Below the pieces are notes generated by a model that was given only the letters and a program-made list of their open reading frames with translations, did not search any database and was not told where the DNA came from. A stretch of 64,000 bases of DNA, from positions 26,331,355 through 26,395,354 of the forward strand of contig CM066921.1 of the NCBI GenBank assembly GCA_033964015.1, in the 5' to 3' direction. Position 1 is the stretch's first letter. Each line of letters opens with the position of its first letter. The position numbers were made by a program, and so were the translations under genes. This document shows positions 22,177 to 33,688 of the stretch, one piece after another. The stretch is from Scolanthus callimorphus (Eukaryota > Cnidaria > Anthozoa > Actiniaria > Edwardsiidae).

Positions 22177-25100
22177 ATGCTCAACGGACCCACTGTGCTC
22201 CTACTGAGGGATGGGAAGACCTGACTCCGTGCTCAGCGGTTGAGTACACTCCAAAGCATACCGAGGGCGCTGCGCATAAACCCCAACACTCATCCGAAAC
22301 CCAAACCCCTGTGGTGCGACCATACACAGACCGAGGCGATGCGACAACCCAAAACTCAAAGACCTCCGAAAAGCAGCGCCCCTATTTAGAATGTATGAAA
22401 TATGTGCATTATTTTATGTGTGTTTAGAATATTGGCATTGGCTGCCTGCCGATACCAGAAAGAAAAAACCACCAGGAAAACATAAGGCGGCCAACCCTCG
22501 AGCCAGGCTTACCAGGGGATAGTTAAAGGTGACAATACGGATGTAGGCTAAACTGTAGTATAAACCCAGATGGGGCTCAAGGGTTGACCGACTTACGTGC
22601 GGGCCCTAAGGCCGGCAGAAGAACGCTTTGTCTCCGTCTACGTAAGATACAGTCAAACCTTGAGGGTGAAGAAGGGAAAAGGAGGAGACCTACTTTAACA
22701 TAGCACTCTACGCAGCCATGCCAATACGCCCACATATAAAGTCGGTATCACAGACACTAGCTGGTAAGGTAATTTCCTAACCAGTCATAAGAAAATATAC
22801 TAGGCCAATGCACACGACAGAGAAAAGCTGGTACTGAAATCTCCTTAAACCAGCACATGTAGCATGCACATAGCGCAAATCAACTAAAGTTATGAGAAAT
22901 ACTAGGCAAAAAACTGGCACTATAATATTTAAAGCCAGCATAAATGTACAGCAAGCAAATAACACATAAAGTGAACTCAATAAAATCATGAGAAATGCTA
23001 GGCCAAATGCTCATGACAGACTAAAGCTGGTACTGCATATTGTGTTAACCAGCACATGGTAGCATGCAAATAACACAAGTGAACTAAATAAAATCATGAC
23101 AAATGCTAGGCCAATTGCTCATGAAACTAAAGCTGGTACCGTAATTTTCCTAACCAGCACATGGCAGCATGCAAACAACACAAGTGAACTAAATAAAATC
23201 ATGAGAAATGCTAGGCCAAATGCTCATGACAGACTCAAGCCGGTACAATGTAGCATGCAAATAACACAAGTGAACTCAGTAAAATCATGAGAAATGCTAG
23301 GCCAAATGCTCATGGCAGACTAAAGCTGGTACCGTAATTTTCCTAACCAGCTCAATAATATAGCATGCAAACAACACAAGTGAACTCAATAAAATCACGA
23401 GGAATGCTAGGCCAAATGCTCATGACAGACTAAAGCTGGTACCGTAATTTTCCTAACCAGCACATGGTAGCATGCGAACAACACAAGTGAACTCAGTAAA
23501 ATCATGAGAAATGCTAGGCCAAATGCTCATGACAGACTAAAGCTGGTACTATATTTTTTCTAACCAGCACAATTATGTAACATGCAAACAACACAAGTGA
23601 ACTCAATAAAATCATGAGAAATGCTAGGCCAAATGCTTATGACAGACTAAAGCTGGTAACGTAATTTTCCTAACCAGCACATGGTATAGCATGCGAACAA
23701 CACAAATGAACTCAGTAAAATCATGAGAAATGCTAGGCCAAATGCTCATGACAGACTAAAGCTGGTACTATATTTTTTCTAACCAGCACAATAATGTAGC
23801 ATGCAAACAACACAAGTGAACTCAATAAAATCATGAGAAATGCTAGGCCAAATGCTCATGACAGACTAAAGCTGGTACCGTAATTTTTCTAACCAGCACA
23901 TGGTAGCATGCGAACAACACAAGTGAACTCAGTAAAATCATGAGAAATGCTAGGCCAAATGCTCATGACAGACTAAAGCTGGTACTATATTTTTCCTAAC
24001 CAGCACATGGTATGTAGCATGCGAACAACACAAGTGAACTCAATAAAATCATGAGAAATGCTAGGCCAAATGCTCATGACAGACTAAAGCTGGTACTATA
24101 TTTTTTCTAACCAGCACATGGTAGCATGCGAACAACACAAGTGAACTCAGTAAAATCATGAGAAATGCTAGGCCAAATGCTCATGACAGACTAAAGCTGG
24201 CACTATATTTTTCCTAACCAGCACATGGTATGTAGCATGCGAACAACACAAGTGAACTCAATAAAATCATGAGAAATGTTAGGCCAAATGCTCATGACAG
24301 ACTAAAGCTGGTACTATACTTTTTCTAACCAGCACAATAATGTAGCATGCAAACAACACAAGTGAACGCAATAAAATCATGAGAAATGCTAGGCCAAATG
24401 CTCATGACAGACTAAAGCTGGTACCGTAATTTTCCTAACCAGCACATGGTAGCATGCGAACAACACAAGTGAACTCAGTAAAATCATGAGAAATGCTAGG
24501 CCAAATGCTCATGACAGACTAAAGCTGGTACTATATTTTTTCTAACCAGCACATGGTATGTAGCATGCGAACAACACAAGTGAACTCAATAAAATCATGA
24601 GAAATGCTAGGCCAAATGCTCATGACAGACTAAAGCTGGTACTATATTTTTTCTAACCAGCACAATAATGTAGCTTGCAAACAACACAAGTGAACTCAAT
24701 AAAATCATGAGAAATGCTAGGCCAAATGCTCATGACAGACTAAAGCTGGTACCGTAATTTTCCTAACCAGCACATGGTATGGCATGCGAACAACACAAGT
24801 GAACTCAGTAAAATCATGAGAAATGCTAGGCCAATTAATGCTCATGACAGACTAAAGCTGGTACCGTACTTTTCCTAACCAGCACATGGTAATGGTAGCA
24901 TGCCAACAAAACTGGGGAAGGTATATATGAAACCGTAGAAGATTCCAATAGACTTGCGATAGATGTATACACACACACACAAAAAAAAAAAAGCTGAAAT
25001 AAAACGAATGACTGGGATAACTAACGAAAATGGGAGCCCAGATAAGAAACATACTTACGACAATGCAACTGGAGTTGTATTACGAAGAAACACTTGAACG

Positions 25101-25427
25101 AGAATGAGGGAACGACGAGAAAGTGAAGAAACAGAACTCAGAGCCAGCACGGTTTCACGCGGACGGTGGAAGACCGGAACAAGAAAGTCTCGAAAATTTC
25201 CAAAACCAACAGGACTGAGTAAACAATCGGACCATCGTACTGACTTGGCGGAGGAGGGTGTAGAAACCGAAAGAAACGAGCAGGAAACGAGGCAGACGGG
25301 GCTTTATTTCTTGGTTGATGTAGGATAAGGAACCAGGACGTGCAGCCACGAGAGCGACATGGCAATTATGACATGGTATGCTAATGAGTGATCCCTCTAT
25401 ATACGCACCAGTGGGTCCCCTGAGCAT
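22177..25427. mobile_element. TIR element carrying a large minisatellite
   Basis: It shares both termini with the 748-bp element directly to its left, from which only AGTAATCT separates it. The right flank is an (AAT)n run, so its own duplication is not clear. Most of the interior is the tandem array at about 22760-24900. Unique ends include a (CA)n run near 24970 and a short A-run. No transposase is evident, so it is presumably non-autonomous. Confidence 0.8.
22760..24900. repeat. ~110-bp minisatellite inside the TIR element
   Basis: About 19 units, each with CTCATGACAGACTAAAGCTG, CTAACCAGCACATGGTAGCA, AACAACACAAGTGAACTCA and ATCATGAGAAATGCTAGGCC. Two variants alternate irregularly: a GTACCGTAATTTTCC form and a GTACTATATTTTTTC form, and AACTCAGT versus AACTCAAT. 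The left units are the most diverged. AAAGCTGG and CCAGCA-like words give each unit a small inverted pair. Confidence 0.95.
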
Positions 25428-25497
25428 AATAATAATAATAATAATAAAAACTATGTATAATAAACTGTAAGTTAAAAAATATATGTAATAATAATTA

Positions 25498-25603
25498 ACA
25501 ATTATTCGCCGAAGGCGAAGTGAATAGTTGCGAATAGTCCCCGAGACCGGAGGTCGAGGGGACTATTCGCCACTATTCACGGAGCCTGAGGAGAATAATT
25601 GTT
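25498..25603. repeat. ~106-bp hairpin
   Basis: Inverted halves: ACAATTATTCGCC against GAGAATAATTGT, with GCGAATAGTCCCCGAGACC pairing with GGTCGAGGGGACTATTCGC. It is a small palindromic repeat unit that may be a MITE. Confidence 0.7.
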
Positions 25604-26140
25604 TTAGTATATACTACACGGGAACACTCCAAAAAATATCCGAGCGACATTAAATGTGGCATTTGCCGAATTTTTTTACCCTCTTTCTGTATATTCGTGA
25701 CCACGCGACATTACGTCAGACTTCACTACAAGCATTCGGCTACTCAACACGTGGTGGAAACTTGCTGCTGATTTAGAGAAGCAAAAACGCTAGAAAACAC
25801 TTGTTTTAAAACCTTAATATCGACTACAATAAATGATTTAAGTTTTTAGAAGGTTCCAAGGATGGATTCGAGGGATAAATTCGCGTTTTGTGCCTTGGAT
25901 TATGGATTGTGAACTGCAGAGTTGCTTCACTGAAAACACTTTGCCTTTGGTCGCCATTTCACCACCGATGGATGACTATATTTTTCAACCATTTCACCAC
26001 CGATAGATGACTATATTTTTCAACCCGCTGGCAGAGAAATTCAAGATTCGTTTGGAATATTCAAACAGAAATTTGGGAAATTAACCTCTTCAAACTCTGG
26101 GACAATGAAGAAGACCTTGTTCATAAAAAGAGAGACCACT
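25604..26140. other. No gene recognised
   Basis: The words TTTCACCACCGAT and GATGACTATATTTTTCAACC are duplicated in tandem near 25958-26024. Otherwise no structure seen. Confidence 0.4.
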
Positions 26141-26144
26141 TTAA

Positions 26145-28441
26145 GGAGGCTGCCTACAATTTTTTCTGCCCTCAACGCCCAATCTTTGTATGCCTGCTGT
26201 TCACTCTCAAAAATCTGTACCAGTCTGAACTTTCACATGGTTACCCTGGAGGGTTTGAACTTTATTGTAGTGTGCATTTTGTTGTGATCGGAGTTGCTAT
26301 AGCAACGTTATAACCACACCCTTGTTTATAATTAGCAGCCATCGGACGCGTTGCGCGACCTAAACTTTTCAAATGACACCCCTCGCACTAATCCCTGAGT
26401 AGCTAACATTAATCACAGCAAGTTTGGAGAGCATTCATTGGGCCGATTTTATGTTATTCGAACGGACTTTTTCAGGCTCCAAAATGTCAAAGTTATTTAT
26501 GCCGCAAAGATTTCCTTGAAAAAGAATGGCTAATATCTGCGGAATTAAAAGATCCTTGCCACCCGAATAATCTACAAACCCAAGGCAATGTACCAGCCAA
26601 ATTTCACTTCTTGGAATGCTTCCGATTTTGTTTGGCATGTGTTCAAGCAAACTGCAAAATTTGAGGAATTATATTATAAATCTTACGTTTGTTATAAAAT
26701 TTACACTTTTCGCCTCTGACAAAAATCTCATATGATTTTTTTTTTTGATACTTCCGTAAATTAATCTTGAATATATACCAAAAATAACCCTCTAAGTCTC
26801 GAGTTCATTGAAGTATTTTAAGGCACCGAGAAAAAATGCTAAACTTCACCACTCTTTCGGTTTGCTCGAGCCGGTTTTTGTCATTGTACTTTGTTTTCAC
26901 CTGTTGTAGCTTTCACGTGGTTTTCCCTGTAATCAGTGAAGCGAACTACATTCCAGCGTGTTGTAGTTTTCATGGGCCATTGACTTAACATTCATCTGAC
27001 TCGCAAAGCGTAGCAAACAATGTCACGCAATAACAAGCCAACAACATTTATTATGAACGTTAACTTGATAATGTTGAGCTTTCTAACTCTTTGCATTCTG
27101 TTGATTAGAAAAATACTGAATTGTTGTTCGCGTCTTTTCTTGTTTACCTAGTGGTTTTTATCATTTGAGATGTCTGAGAAAAGTCAGTTATCTGTCAAGT
27201 TAAACATTTATATGGCCAGCCTGAACGCTTGCAAATCCAAGCTGTAAATGTTTTCTATTATCTATTTGTTGGATCTTATCTCGCGATATTCATTGTCACT
27301 AAATGGCTTTTCAGGTAAGTCACAAGCCAACACGTGAAAAGAGAAGGCATTTAGCAACACTAGCAATCAAGGCAACTCAAATTATTTTGTCTTCATTCGG
27401 CCAAAACAAAAAAAAAGAAAATGGAAGGAGTGCCTGGTATTTTTTGAGAGCCCTAGCTGCTATTTTCGTCTGCTTAACCGGCTTGCAGGAATCTATTTTT
27501 CCAGCTCAGAAGCTTACGGGTTATTTTTGGAGGCATTTCGACTGCAACAATCCATGTAATGGTCTGTACCTAAAAGGTAATAGAATATGCATTATCTTTT
27601 GTTGTTGTAGTTAGTTAGTTTGATTCCCATGATGGAATGTAGTCCGCTTCACTGATTACAGGGAAAACCACGTGAAAGCTACAACAAGTGAAAACAAAGT
27701 ACAATGGCAAAAACCGGCTCGAGCAAACCGAAAGAGTAGTGAAGTTTAGCATTTTTTCTCGGTGCCTTAAAATACTTCAATGAACTCGAGACTTAGAGGG
27801 TTATTTTTGGTATATATTCAAGATTAATTTACGGAAGTATCAAAAAAAAAATCATATGAGATTTTTGTCAGAGGCGAAAAGTGTAAATTTTATAACAAAC
27901 GTAAGATTTATAATATAATTTCTCAAATTTTGCAGTTTGCTTGAACACATGCCAAACAAAATCGGAAGCATTCCAAGAAGTGAAATTTGGCTGGTACATT
28001 GCCTTGGGTTTGTAGATTATTCGGGTGGCAAGGATCTTTTAATTCCGCAGATATTAGCCATTCTTTTTCAAGGAAATCTTTGCGGCATAAATAACTTTGA
28101 CATTTTGGAGCCTGAAAAAGTCCGTTCGAATAACATAAAATCGGCCCAATGAATGCTCTCCAAACTTGCTGTGATTAATGTTAGCTACTCAGGGATTAGT
28201 GCGAGGGGTGTCATTTGAAAAGTTTAGGTCGCGCAACGCGTCGGATGGCTGCGTATTATAAACAAGGGTGTGGTTATAACGTTGCTATAGCAACTCCGAT
28301 CACAACACAATGTACACTACAACAAAGTTCAAACCCTCCAGGGTAACCATGTGAAAGTTCAGACCGGTACAGGTTTTTGATCCTGAACAGCAGGCAAACA
28401 AAGTTTGGTGGTGGAGAGCAGAAAAATTGTAGGCAGCCTCC
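26145..28441. mobile_element. TTAA-type element with ~810-bp inverted arms
   Basis: TTAA flanks both ends (26141-26144 and 28442-28445). The arms run 26145-26955 and 27633-28441, starting GGAGGCTGCCTACAATTTTT, with a ~677-bp unpaired centre. The terminal word resembles that of the element at 3072-4322 (GGACGGTGCCTAC), so they may be related. A 71-codon frame, identical in both arms (26435-26650 minus, 27937-28152 plus), is preceded by a TTTTGCAG acceptor-like sequence. I recognise no domain in it. The arm sequences differ by scattered substitutions outside it. Its central DNA contains CAG/GTAAGT at 27314, but joining that to the acceptor gives an immediate stop. Confidence 0.85.
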
Positions 28442-28445
28442 TTAA

Positions 28446-29191
28446 ATACGTTTTGATGTCTCGTGATCAACATGGCGACGGTAACTGAAATTCTCTCTTA
28501 AACTGCACTCAGTGACTGGCTTCTACGATTTACTGTGCCTTTCAACCTACAAGTAAATGTTCGGCAAAGTAGATTAAGAGTTTCGTGTGATATGTTTTCG
28601 ACAAAATAACCTTAATTATAATGTTGTTGTGAGTGTAAGCTTAATTCGTCTCTCTCAAAAGAATTCTGATTCTTTTGAACTGAAAATGAACAAGAACAGC
28701 AAATTTTCGAGGTTCAAGAAATACATTCTCTCTCTTATTCACCTTAAAAGACTAAAGAGACAACATAAGTTAATTGAGAAGGATTTTTGTTGCATTTCGA
28801 ATCAGATAGTTCCTTTAGAAAGTAAAAAATATCCGAACCACTTGCACTCGGGCTTCTCAATCCCGGGATAATGCTTTCGATCTCGGAATATTGTGGCAAT
28901 ATCCCGAGATAGCGAACCAATCAAAACGCGCGATCTATGGAGGTTCCCGTGTGGTATATACTAATAATAATTATCTCTATATAATAATAAAATATCTATA
29001 TAAAAATTCTAATAACATCAGATACAATAAAAATTTTATATGCTTGCCTAAAAAGGCGAGTTTTCAGTTCTCGTTTAAAAGTGACTATATTGTCTATTGC
29101 TCTGAATATTGATATCAAGATACACAATATCAAGGGAAAGCGACTACAGAATACCCCCTTGGGTATAGCTATTTTCAAAAAACGCGTCAAC
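28446..29191. other. AT-rich stretch with a small hairpin
   Basis: ATCTCGGAATATTG and CAATATCCCGAGAT pair near 28880-28910. AT-rich simple sequence follows (28960-29040). No gene seen. Confidence 0.4.
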
Positions 29192-30150
29192 CAGGAAGGC
29201 ACAGTTCTTGTTGATATTTATTGATGGAGAACGGACGTATAAGAGGCTCTTGACTGAAGGCCCGGGGGGGGATCCCATATGTCGTCAAGTGGGGGTGCTT
29301 GTCGGGAAAATAAAATGTCAACTCTAAAAGATACCAATCTAGGCGAGGTCACCAGAGTTTTAACCTCTAAAAGATACCATTTCCAACATCGCTCTCAAAT
29401 TCCAGTCACAATCGCGCAAGAAACAATGGCTGGGAATACAGCTTACCGAGTACCAGCACTAGCGTCTCGCATTTTTTGCCGCAAACACCCTAAAAGATAT
29501 ATCATTTTCTGGGAAAAGTGGCCTTTTTTTCGTCTTATACCCTAAAAGATACCTGGAAGCGAATTTTAACACCTAAAAGATACGACGAGCACCCCCGCCC
29601 GACGACATATGAGGCACAGTTCTTGTTGTTATTTATTGATGGAGAACGGACGTATAAGAGGCTCGTGGCTGAAGGCCACTGAATGCCAGGAAGGCACCGT
29701 TCATGTTGTTATTTCATTCCCAGAAATATTGGACATTACGAGTCCGCGCTTGCCCAGCGGAATTCCGCATGATAATGAAAAAATGATAATGATGCAAAGC
29801 AATATCGAAGAAGTTCACTATCATTATCGCGGTTTAACTTTGTGATTACCCATCATGCACTAAGAAACGAGTGATTCAAACAAAATGAAGAAAGACCAAA
29901 GATGTTTTCGTGTGATTTCAACTTTTTCGTGATCTTCTTCTGGATTTCAATCCAACATGGCGTCTGTTGGTCGTCGAATTTAAGCACAATTTCAAGGGAT
30001 TATGGAACAATGTGACTGAAGGCCCGCTACTGAATGCCAGGAAGGCACAGTTCTTGTTCATATTTATTGATGGAGAACGGACGTATAAGAGGCTCGTGGC
30101 TGACGGCCACTGAATGCCAGGAAGGCACAGTTCTGATATTTATCTCTCAG
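29192..30150. repeat. Dispersed ~85-bp direct repeats
   Basis: The unit AGGAAGGCACAGTTCTTGTT, then TATTTATTGATGGAGAACGG and ACGTATAAGAGGCTC, occurs at about 29192-29260, 29612-29690 and 30028-30110, with partial copies at 29688 and 30115. The first two copies are split by the MITE at 29276-29611. Confidence 0.75.
29276..29611. mobile_element. MITE with repeated CTAAAAGATAC motif
   Basis: Ends CATATGTCGTCAAGTGGGGG and inverted CCCCCGCCCGACGACATATG. Five or more copies of CTAAAAGATAC lie inside. Elements at about 48826-49166 and 51211-51690 carry the same internal motif but different terminal words. Confidence 0.75.
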
Positions 30151-30358
30151 TGTTGATATTTATCTCTATAACCAAAAGAGCTATGAACGTGAAATAAACA
30201 ACATGCTTCATATTTTGAATGTGCAATCAAATAAGGCATTAAATTGCCTGCCTTGAGTCGCACTTTAATCATTCTGTCAAAGTAAATGCTGGTATTAGTG
30301 AAACCTGAAGATTTAATTTCAATCCCAAATATTAAGCTTTCATATGTTGACTTTTAAG

Positions 30359-30619
30359 GTATTTCATGGAAGTGACTTGGAAGAAGAGGATGAAGAACAG
30401 GTAAATACAAGGTCTTAAAAATAATTAATAATACGAAAAATGATAAATAAATAGTAAATAATTTATCTAGCTGCAACATTGTAAAACCATTTGATATAAT
30501 TTCCAAACACAGAGCTCTGGATGAAAAGAAATCCATGTTTAACAATATGACACATTCTTCATTTCCTGTTTTTTAAGGACCGTTTTGGAAGTGAATGCGA
30601 AGAAGAGGAAGAAGAACAG
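30359..30619 (+). CDS. Exon pair 1 of the 42-nt exon array
   Basis: Exon A 30359-30400 follows CTTTTAAG and ends CAG/GTAAAT; read from its first base it gives VFHGSDLEEEDEEQ. Exon B 30578-30619 follows TTTTTTAAG and ends CAG/GTAATA; it gives DRFGSECEEEEEEQ. The intron between them is 177 bp, as in every other complete pair. This A copy is the most diverged in coding sequence (Ser for Ile, Asp for Glu). The host gene is unrecognised. Confidence 0.6.
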
Positions 30620-30805
30620 GTAATAAAAAGTCTTAGAAAAAACTATAAAGAATCTCTCCCAGATCGTAATCAATATGTACATTGTATCCAATCTAAACAT
30701 GATAAATTCGCCCAGACAAAATACCATACTTTGACCCATCACTTGATTTATTTTAATAAATCTTACATGAAATACCTTAAAAGCTTTCATATGTTGACTT
30801 TTAAG

Positions 30806-30850
30806 GTATTTCATGAAATTGATATGGATATGGTGTTGGCTGTTGATGTT
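30806..30850 (+). pseudogene. Decayed third exon A
   Basis: TTTTAAG/GTATTTCATGAAATTGA begins as exon A, then the acidic run and the donor are lost within about 20 nt. It sits 186 bp after exon B of pair 1, the spacing of the compact dimer at 54 kb, so the first array copy probably once held more A-B repeats. Confidence 0.65.
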
Positions 30851-31423
30851 CATTTCATAGTGCTGTCAACCTTTAAAATCGCATGGATTTGAACAACTTT
30901 CAGGATTCATTTTCAATGTTCGGTGTTATAAGAAATGATTTTTTAGATCAGATATCAAAAGCAATAAGACAGAAGTCTACAATATGATGTAAATAATTTG
31001 TTCCGAGAATTTTTTTCCAATCGTTACTCGATTTTCAAATGGATTACGTCTGAAGTGTTATGTTCCTTTGCATCATTAATGATGACAACTTGACCAAAAC
31101 CACAACCTCTGATATGTTTATTACCATTTCCATGGTTACACTATTGACACTAGGGCTGTCTGTTTAGAAACACGAAAAATCTGAAAGTTATTCACCTACA
31201 AAATGAAGTGCTGCCAAAATACTCTGGATTGTGTCAACAAACAAACCAGGAAGTTTGAAGACGTTCATAACTTAAAGAGCCCGTGTCAGCCACTCCTTGT
31301 TATTGTTTTCGTTCGATATTAGAAGACGAATTAAGTGTAGAAATTTCTTAATGGACATCTAAAAACAAAGTCTCAGATTTGATTTACCAAATTCAATCGA
31401 GAACATTGCTCTATATTCTCTAA

Positions 31424-32431
31424 GGCTGCATTCATTATGTATACTACAGGGGGGGGGGGGGGGGCAGAGGATTTTGAGGGGGGATCTCAAAATTTCCGAA
31501 CTGGAAAAGGGGGGATGTCAAGTTTTTTTCATAACATGAAGGGGGGATGCATATTTTTGTTGAGGTATTATATATATTTAAGACAAGGTTAATGCAGTTT
31601 GATAGTAAACGAAGGAAGCTCAATTGTTGAACAACGAGTTTGAATCTCCTGAAGAAATATCACTTGCACTACTATTCTCGTGTATTTACCCTCTTTCAGC
31701 TGATGTGTTGAAAGAAGCTGCGCGCTTTGCGCGCATAAAGAATAATAAACTTAAAAAATCGTAAAAGTCCTTCTTGTTTTACCACAATTCCTGGAGGTCC
31801 TCTTCAGTGACTTAAACGCCTTCGGACTTTTGATTAATAGTCTTGTAGCATCATTGTCAAAATTGCGGCGCGCTTTGCGCGCACAACGGAAAAACAAACC
31901 AAACAAGCAAATACAAATAAATGATTCTCAGTCTATGTAGTATTAATATAAACCAACTAATGGTCTATTACAAATCCTGCATTCTGATTGGCTGAGCTAC
32001 TAATGGTCTATTAGTGATAGACCGTGCCTGGCAAAACCACCACCTTTCTTTGCAAGAAAACTTGATTTTTTCAACATAAAATAATGGAATTCATTGCCAA
32101 AACCGACCAACTAGTTGGTTCATACTAAACAATTAGACCTCTCGTCCTCATGTGCTATGATATCAATAGACCATTTGGCCTTCGGCCTCATGATCTATTC
32201 ATCATAGCACATTCGGCCTCGAGGTCTAATTGTTAAATTTAAGATTCCAATCGAGGAGCACACCAGATCACTTGGTAGAAAGTCACTGCACACAAAGAGT
32301 ACAGCCACCTAGGATTTTTATTTGCATTTTTACGCTTTGTATTGTTTTATCATTGAGCCTTGTTCTGCATCTTTTGAAAAGGTGTTATTGACGCGACCCT
32401 CGGCATCGACATATAAATTGAAAAAATGTCT

Positions 32432-32464
<33 letters not shown>

Positions 32465-32600
32465 TTTCTTTCGACCAAGAGGGGGATTCATAAAGATATG
32501 TTGTGCCTTGGGGGGATCTGAAAATTTTGCATTGTCAAAAAAAATCCTCTGCCCCCCCCCCCCCCCCCCCCCCCCTGTAGTATACATAATGAATGCAGCC
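31424..32600. mobile_element. PIF/Harbinger-like non-autonomous element
   Basis: TAA lies on both sides (31421-31423 and 32601-32603). The inverted ends start GGCTGCATTCATTATGTATA and continue to CTACAG, a long G/C run and GCAGAGGATTTT. Sister copies read TCTCTAAATCAGCCG without it (39144 and 41208), giving the empty site. A 3-bp TWA duplication fits PIF/Harbinger. There is a second long G run near 32431. No transposase is seen. Confidence 0.85.
32130..32234. repeat. Hairpin nested in the Harbinger-like element
   Basis: CAATTAGACCTC at the left pairs with GAGGTCTAATTG at the right, and TGTGCTATGAT with ATCATAGCACA. It resembles the hairpin at 18991-19086. Just upstream, CCAACTAGTTGG and the word near 31950 form a looser pair. 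Confidence 0.65.
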
Positions 32601-32832
32601 TAAATCAGCCGATGGAAACGGATGCTTTCTCCGACTTGGAATGTTGCTATGCTGTCAAAATGGCGGCTGACACAGGCTCTTTAAGGAATATTTCACGGGT
32701 TTTACCTATTTTTCCGGGAATCTTCTCCTCTATAAACTAAGAGAAGATCTGCTGACCTTCGAGCTGAACGGTCATGCTGCGAATTCGCTCCCGCGAAAAT
32801 CAAATTTAAAAAAGTCTTAAACACTTACAAAA

Positions 32833-33629
32833 ATGACGAAAGATAAAACAAAATCAGAGTTAAAGAAAGATAATGAATGTCTTCGCGAAGAGATCTCTGA
32901 TTTGAAGATACAAATCCAGAAGCTGATTGAACAAGTTGGTTCTTCGCCAAGCAAAGCTTCGACTACTCAAGACGGTTTGCTCTCACCAGTCAAGGAGAAG
33001 TCGTTCGAGTTTCTTAGTGCTGAGTACGACGACCTTAACTCATTCAAGGAGCAAACATTAAAGGAATTAAAGGCTATTACTACTCGTATCGATGCAGTGT
33101 CCAAAAATGTTCTGAAGTTGCCATCGCTATAGAAGCCCTCGAAGACTATAGCTACCAGTACAACATAAAGATCGTTGGGATGCCTACCCTTGGGCAAAAG
33201 GAAAGCGCGGAACAAACAACAAGTTTGTGTTTACAGCTATTTTCGTCCCTTGGTGTAAAAGATGTATCAATCATGGATATTGATACCGCCCACCGTGTAC
33301 CTGCGAGACGTGCACAAAATAAACCAGACGCTATAATATGTAAATTCACAAGGCGCTTAGCGAGGGAAAAGATCATGGCCGCCCGCAAAAAAGTTGGTGG
33401 AGTAACAGCTACGCAGTTGGGTTTTCCTGAGGCATCAATAGCGAATTTAGCTATATACGATCATCTGTCACCAAGGATCCAGTCACTTCTTTTTGAGGCC
33501 AGAAAATTCAAGAATGTCAACAGTTATGCTTTCTGCTGGGCTAAGAACAACACGGTGTTTCTACGCGAGACGGAATCCTCTGATGTCATAAAGTTATCCC
33601 GCCTCGCCGACTTGCATTCTCTGAAATGA
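32833..33629 (+). pseudogene. LINE ORF1, one frameshift
   Basis: The first 100 codons are Lys/Glu-rich with Leu heptads (residues 8-45), a likely coiled coil. The frame breaks near 33115. The next frame carries an RRM-like region: EDYSYQYNIKIVGMP, then DIDTAHRVPARRAQNKPDAI and ICKFTRRLAREKIMAARKK, followed by a C-terminal segment ending at 33629. This is the layout of ORF1 proteins of non-LTR elements that bind the element RNA. One single-base event separates the halves. Confidence 0.75.
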
Positions 33630-33688
33630 CGTTGTGTTCTACAATGAAAGCTAAGTTTGTGTACATGTTAGAATATTCTTTGCTTTGA

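Noticed and set aside
22970..24900. Regular ~110-bp array considered as a CRISPR array
   Set aside because: Units are contiguous tandem repeats without unique spacers, inside a eukaryotic TIR element.
27303..28152. Possible two-exon mini-gene in the TTAA element (ATGGCTTTTCAG/GTAAGT to TTTTGCAG/TTTGC)
   Set aside because: Joining these boundaries gives TTT GCT TGA, an immediate stop, so the supposed first exon is not in phase with the 71-codon frame.
32322..32603. Frames with poly-Gly and poly-Pro on both strands
   Set aside because: They come from G and C runs inside the Harbinger-like element.
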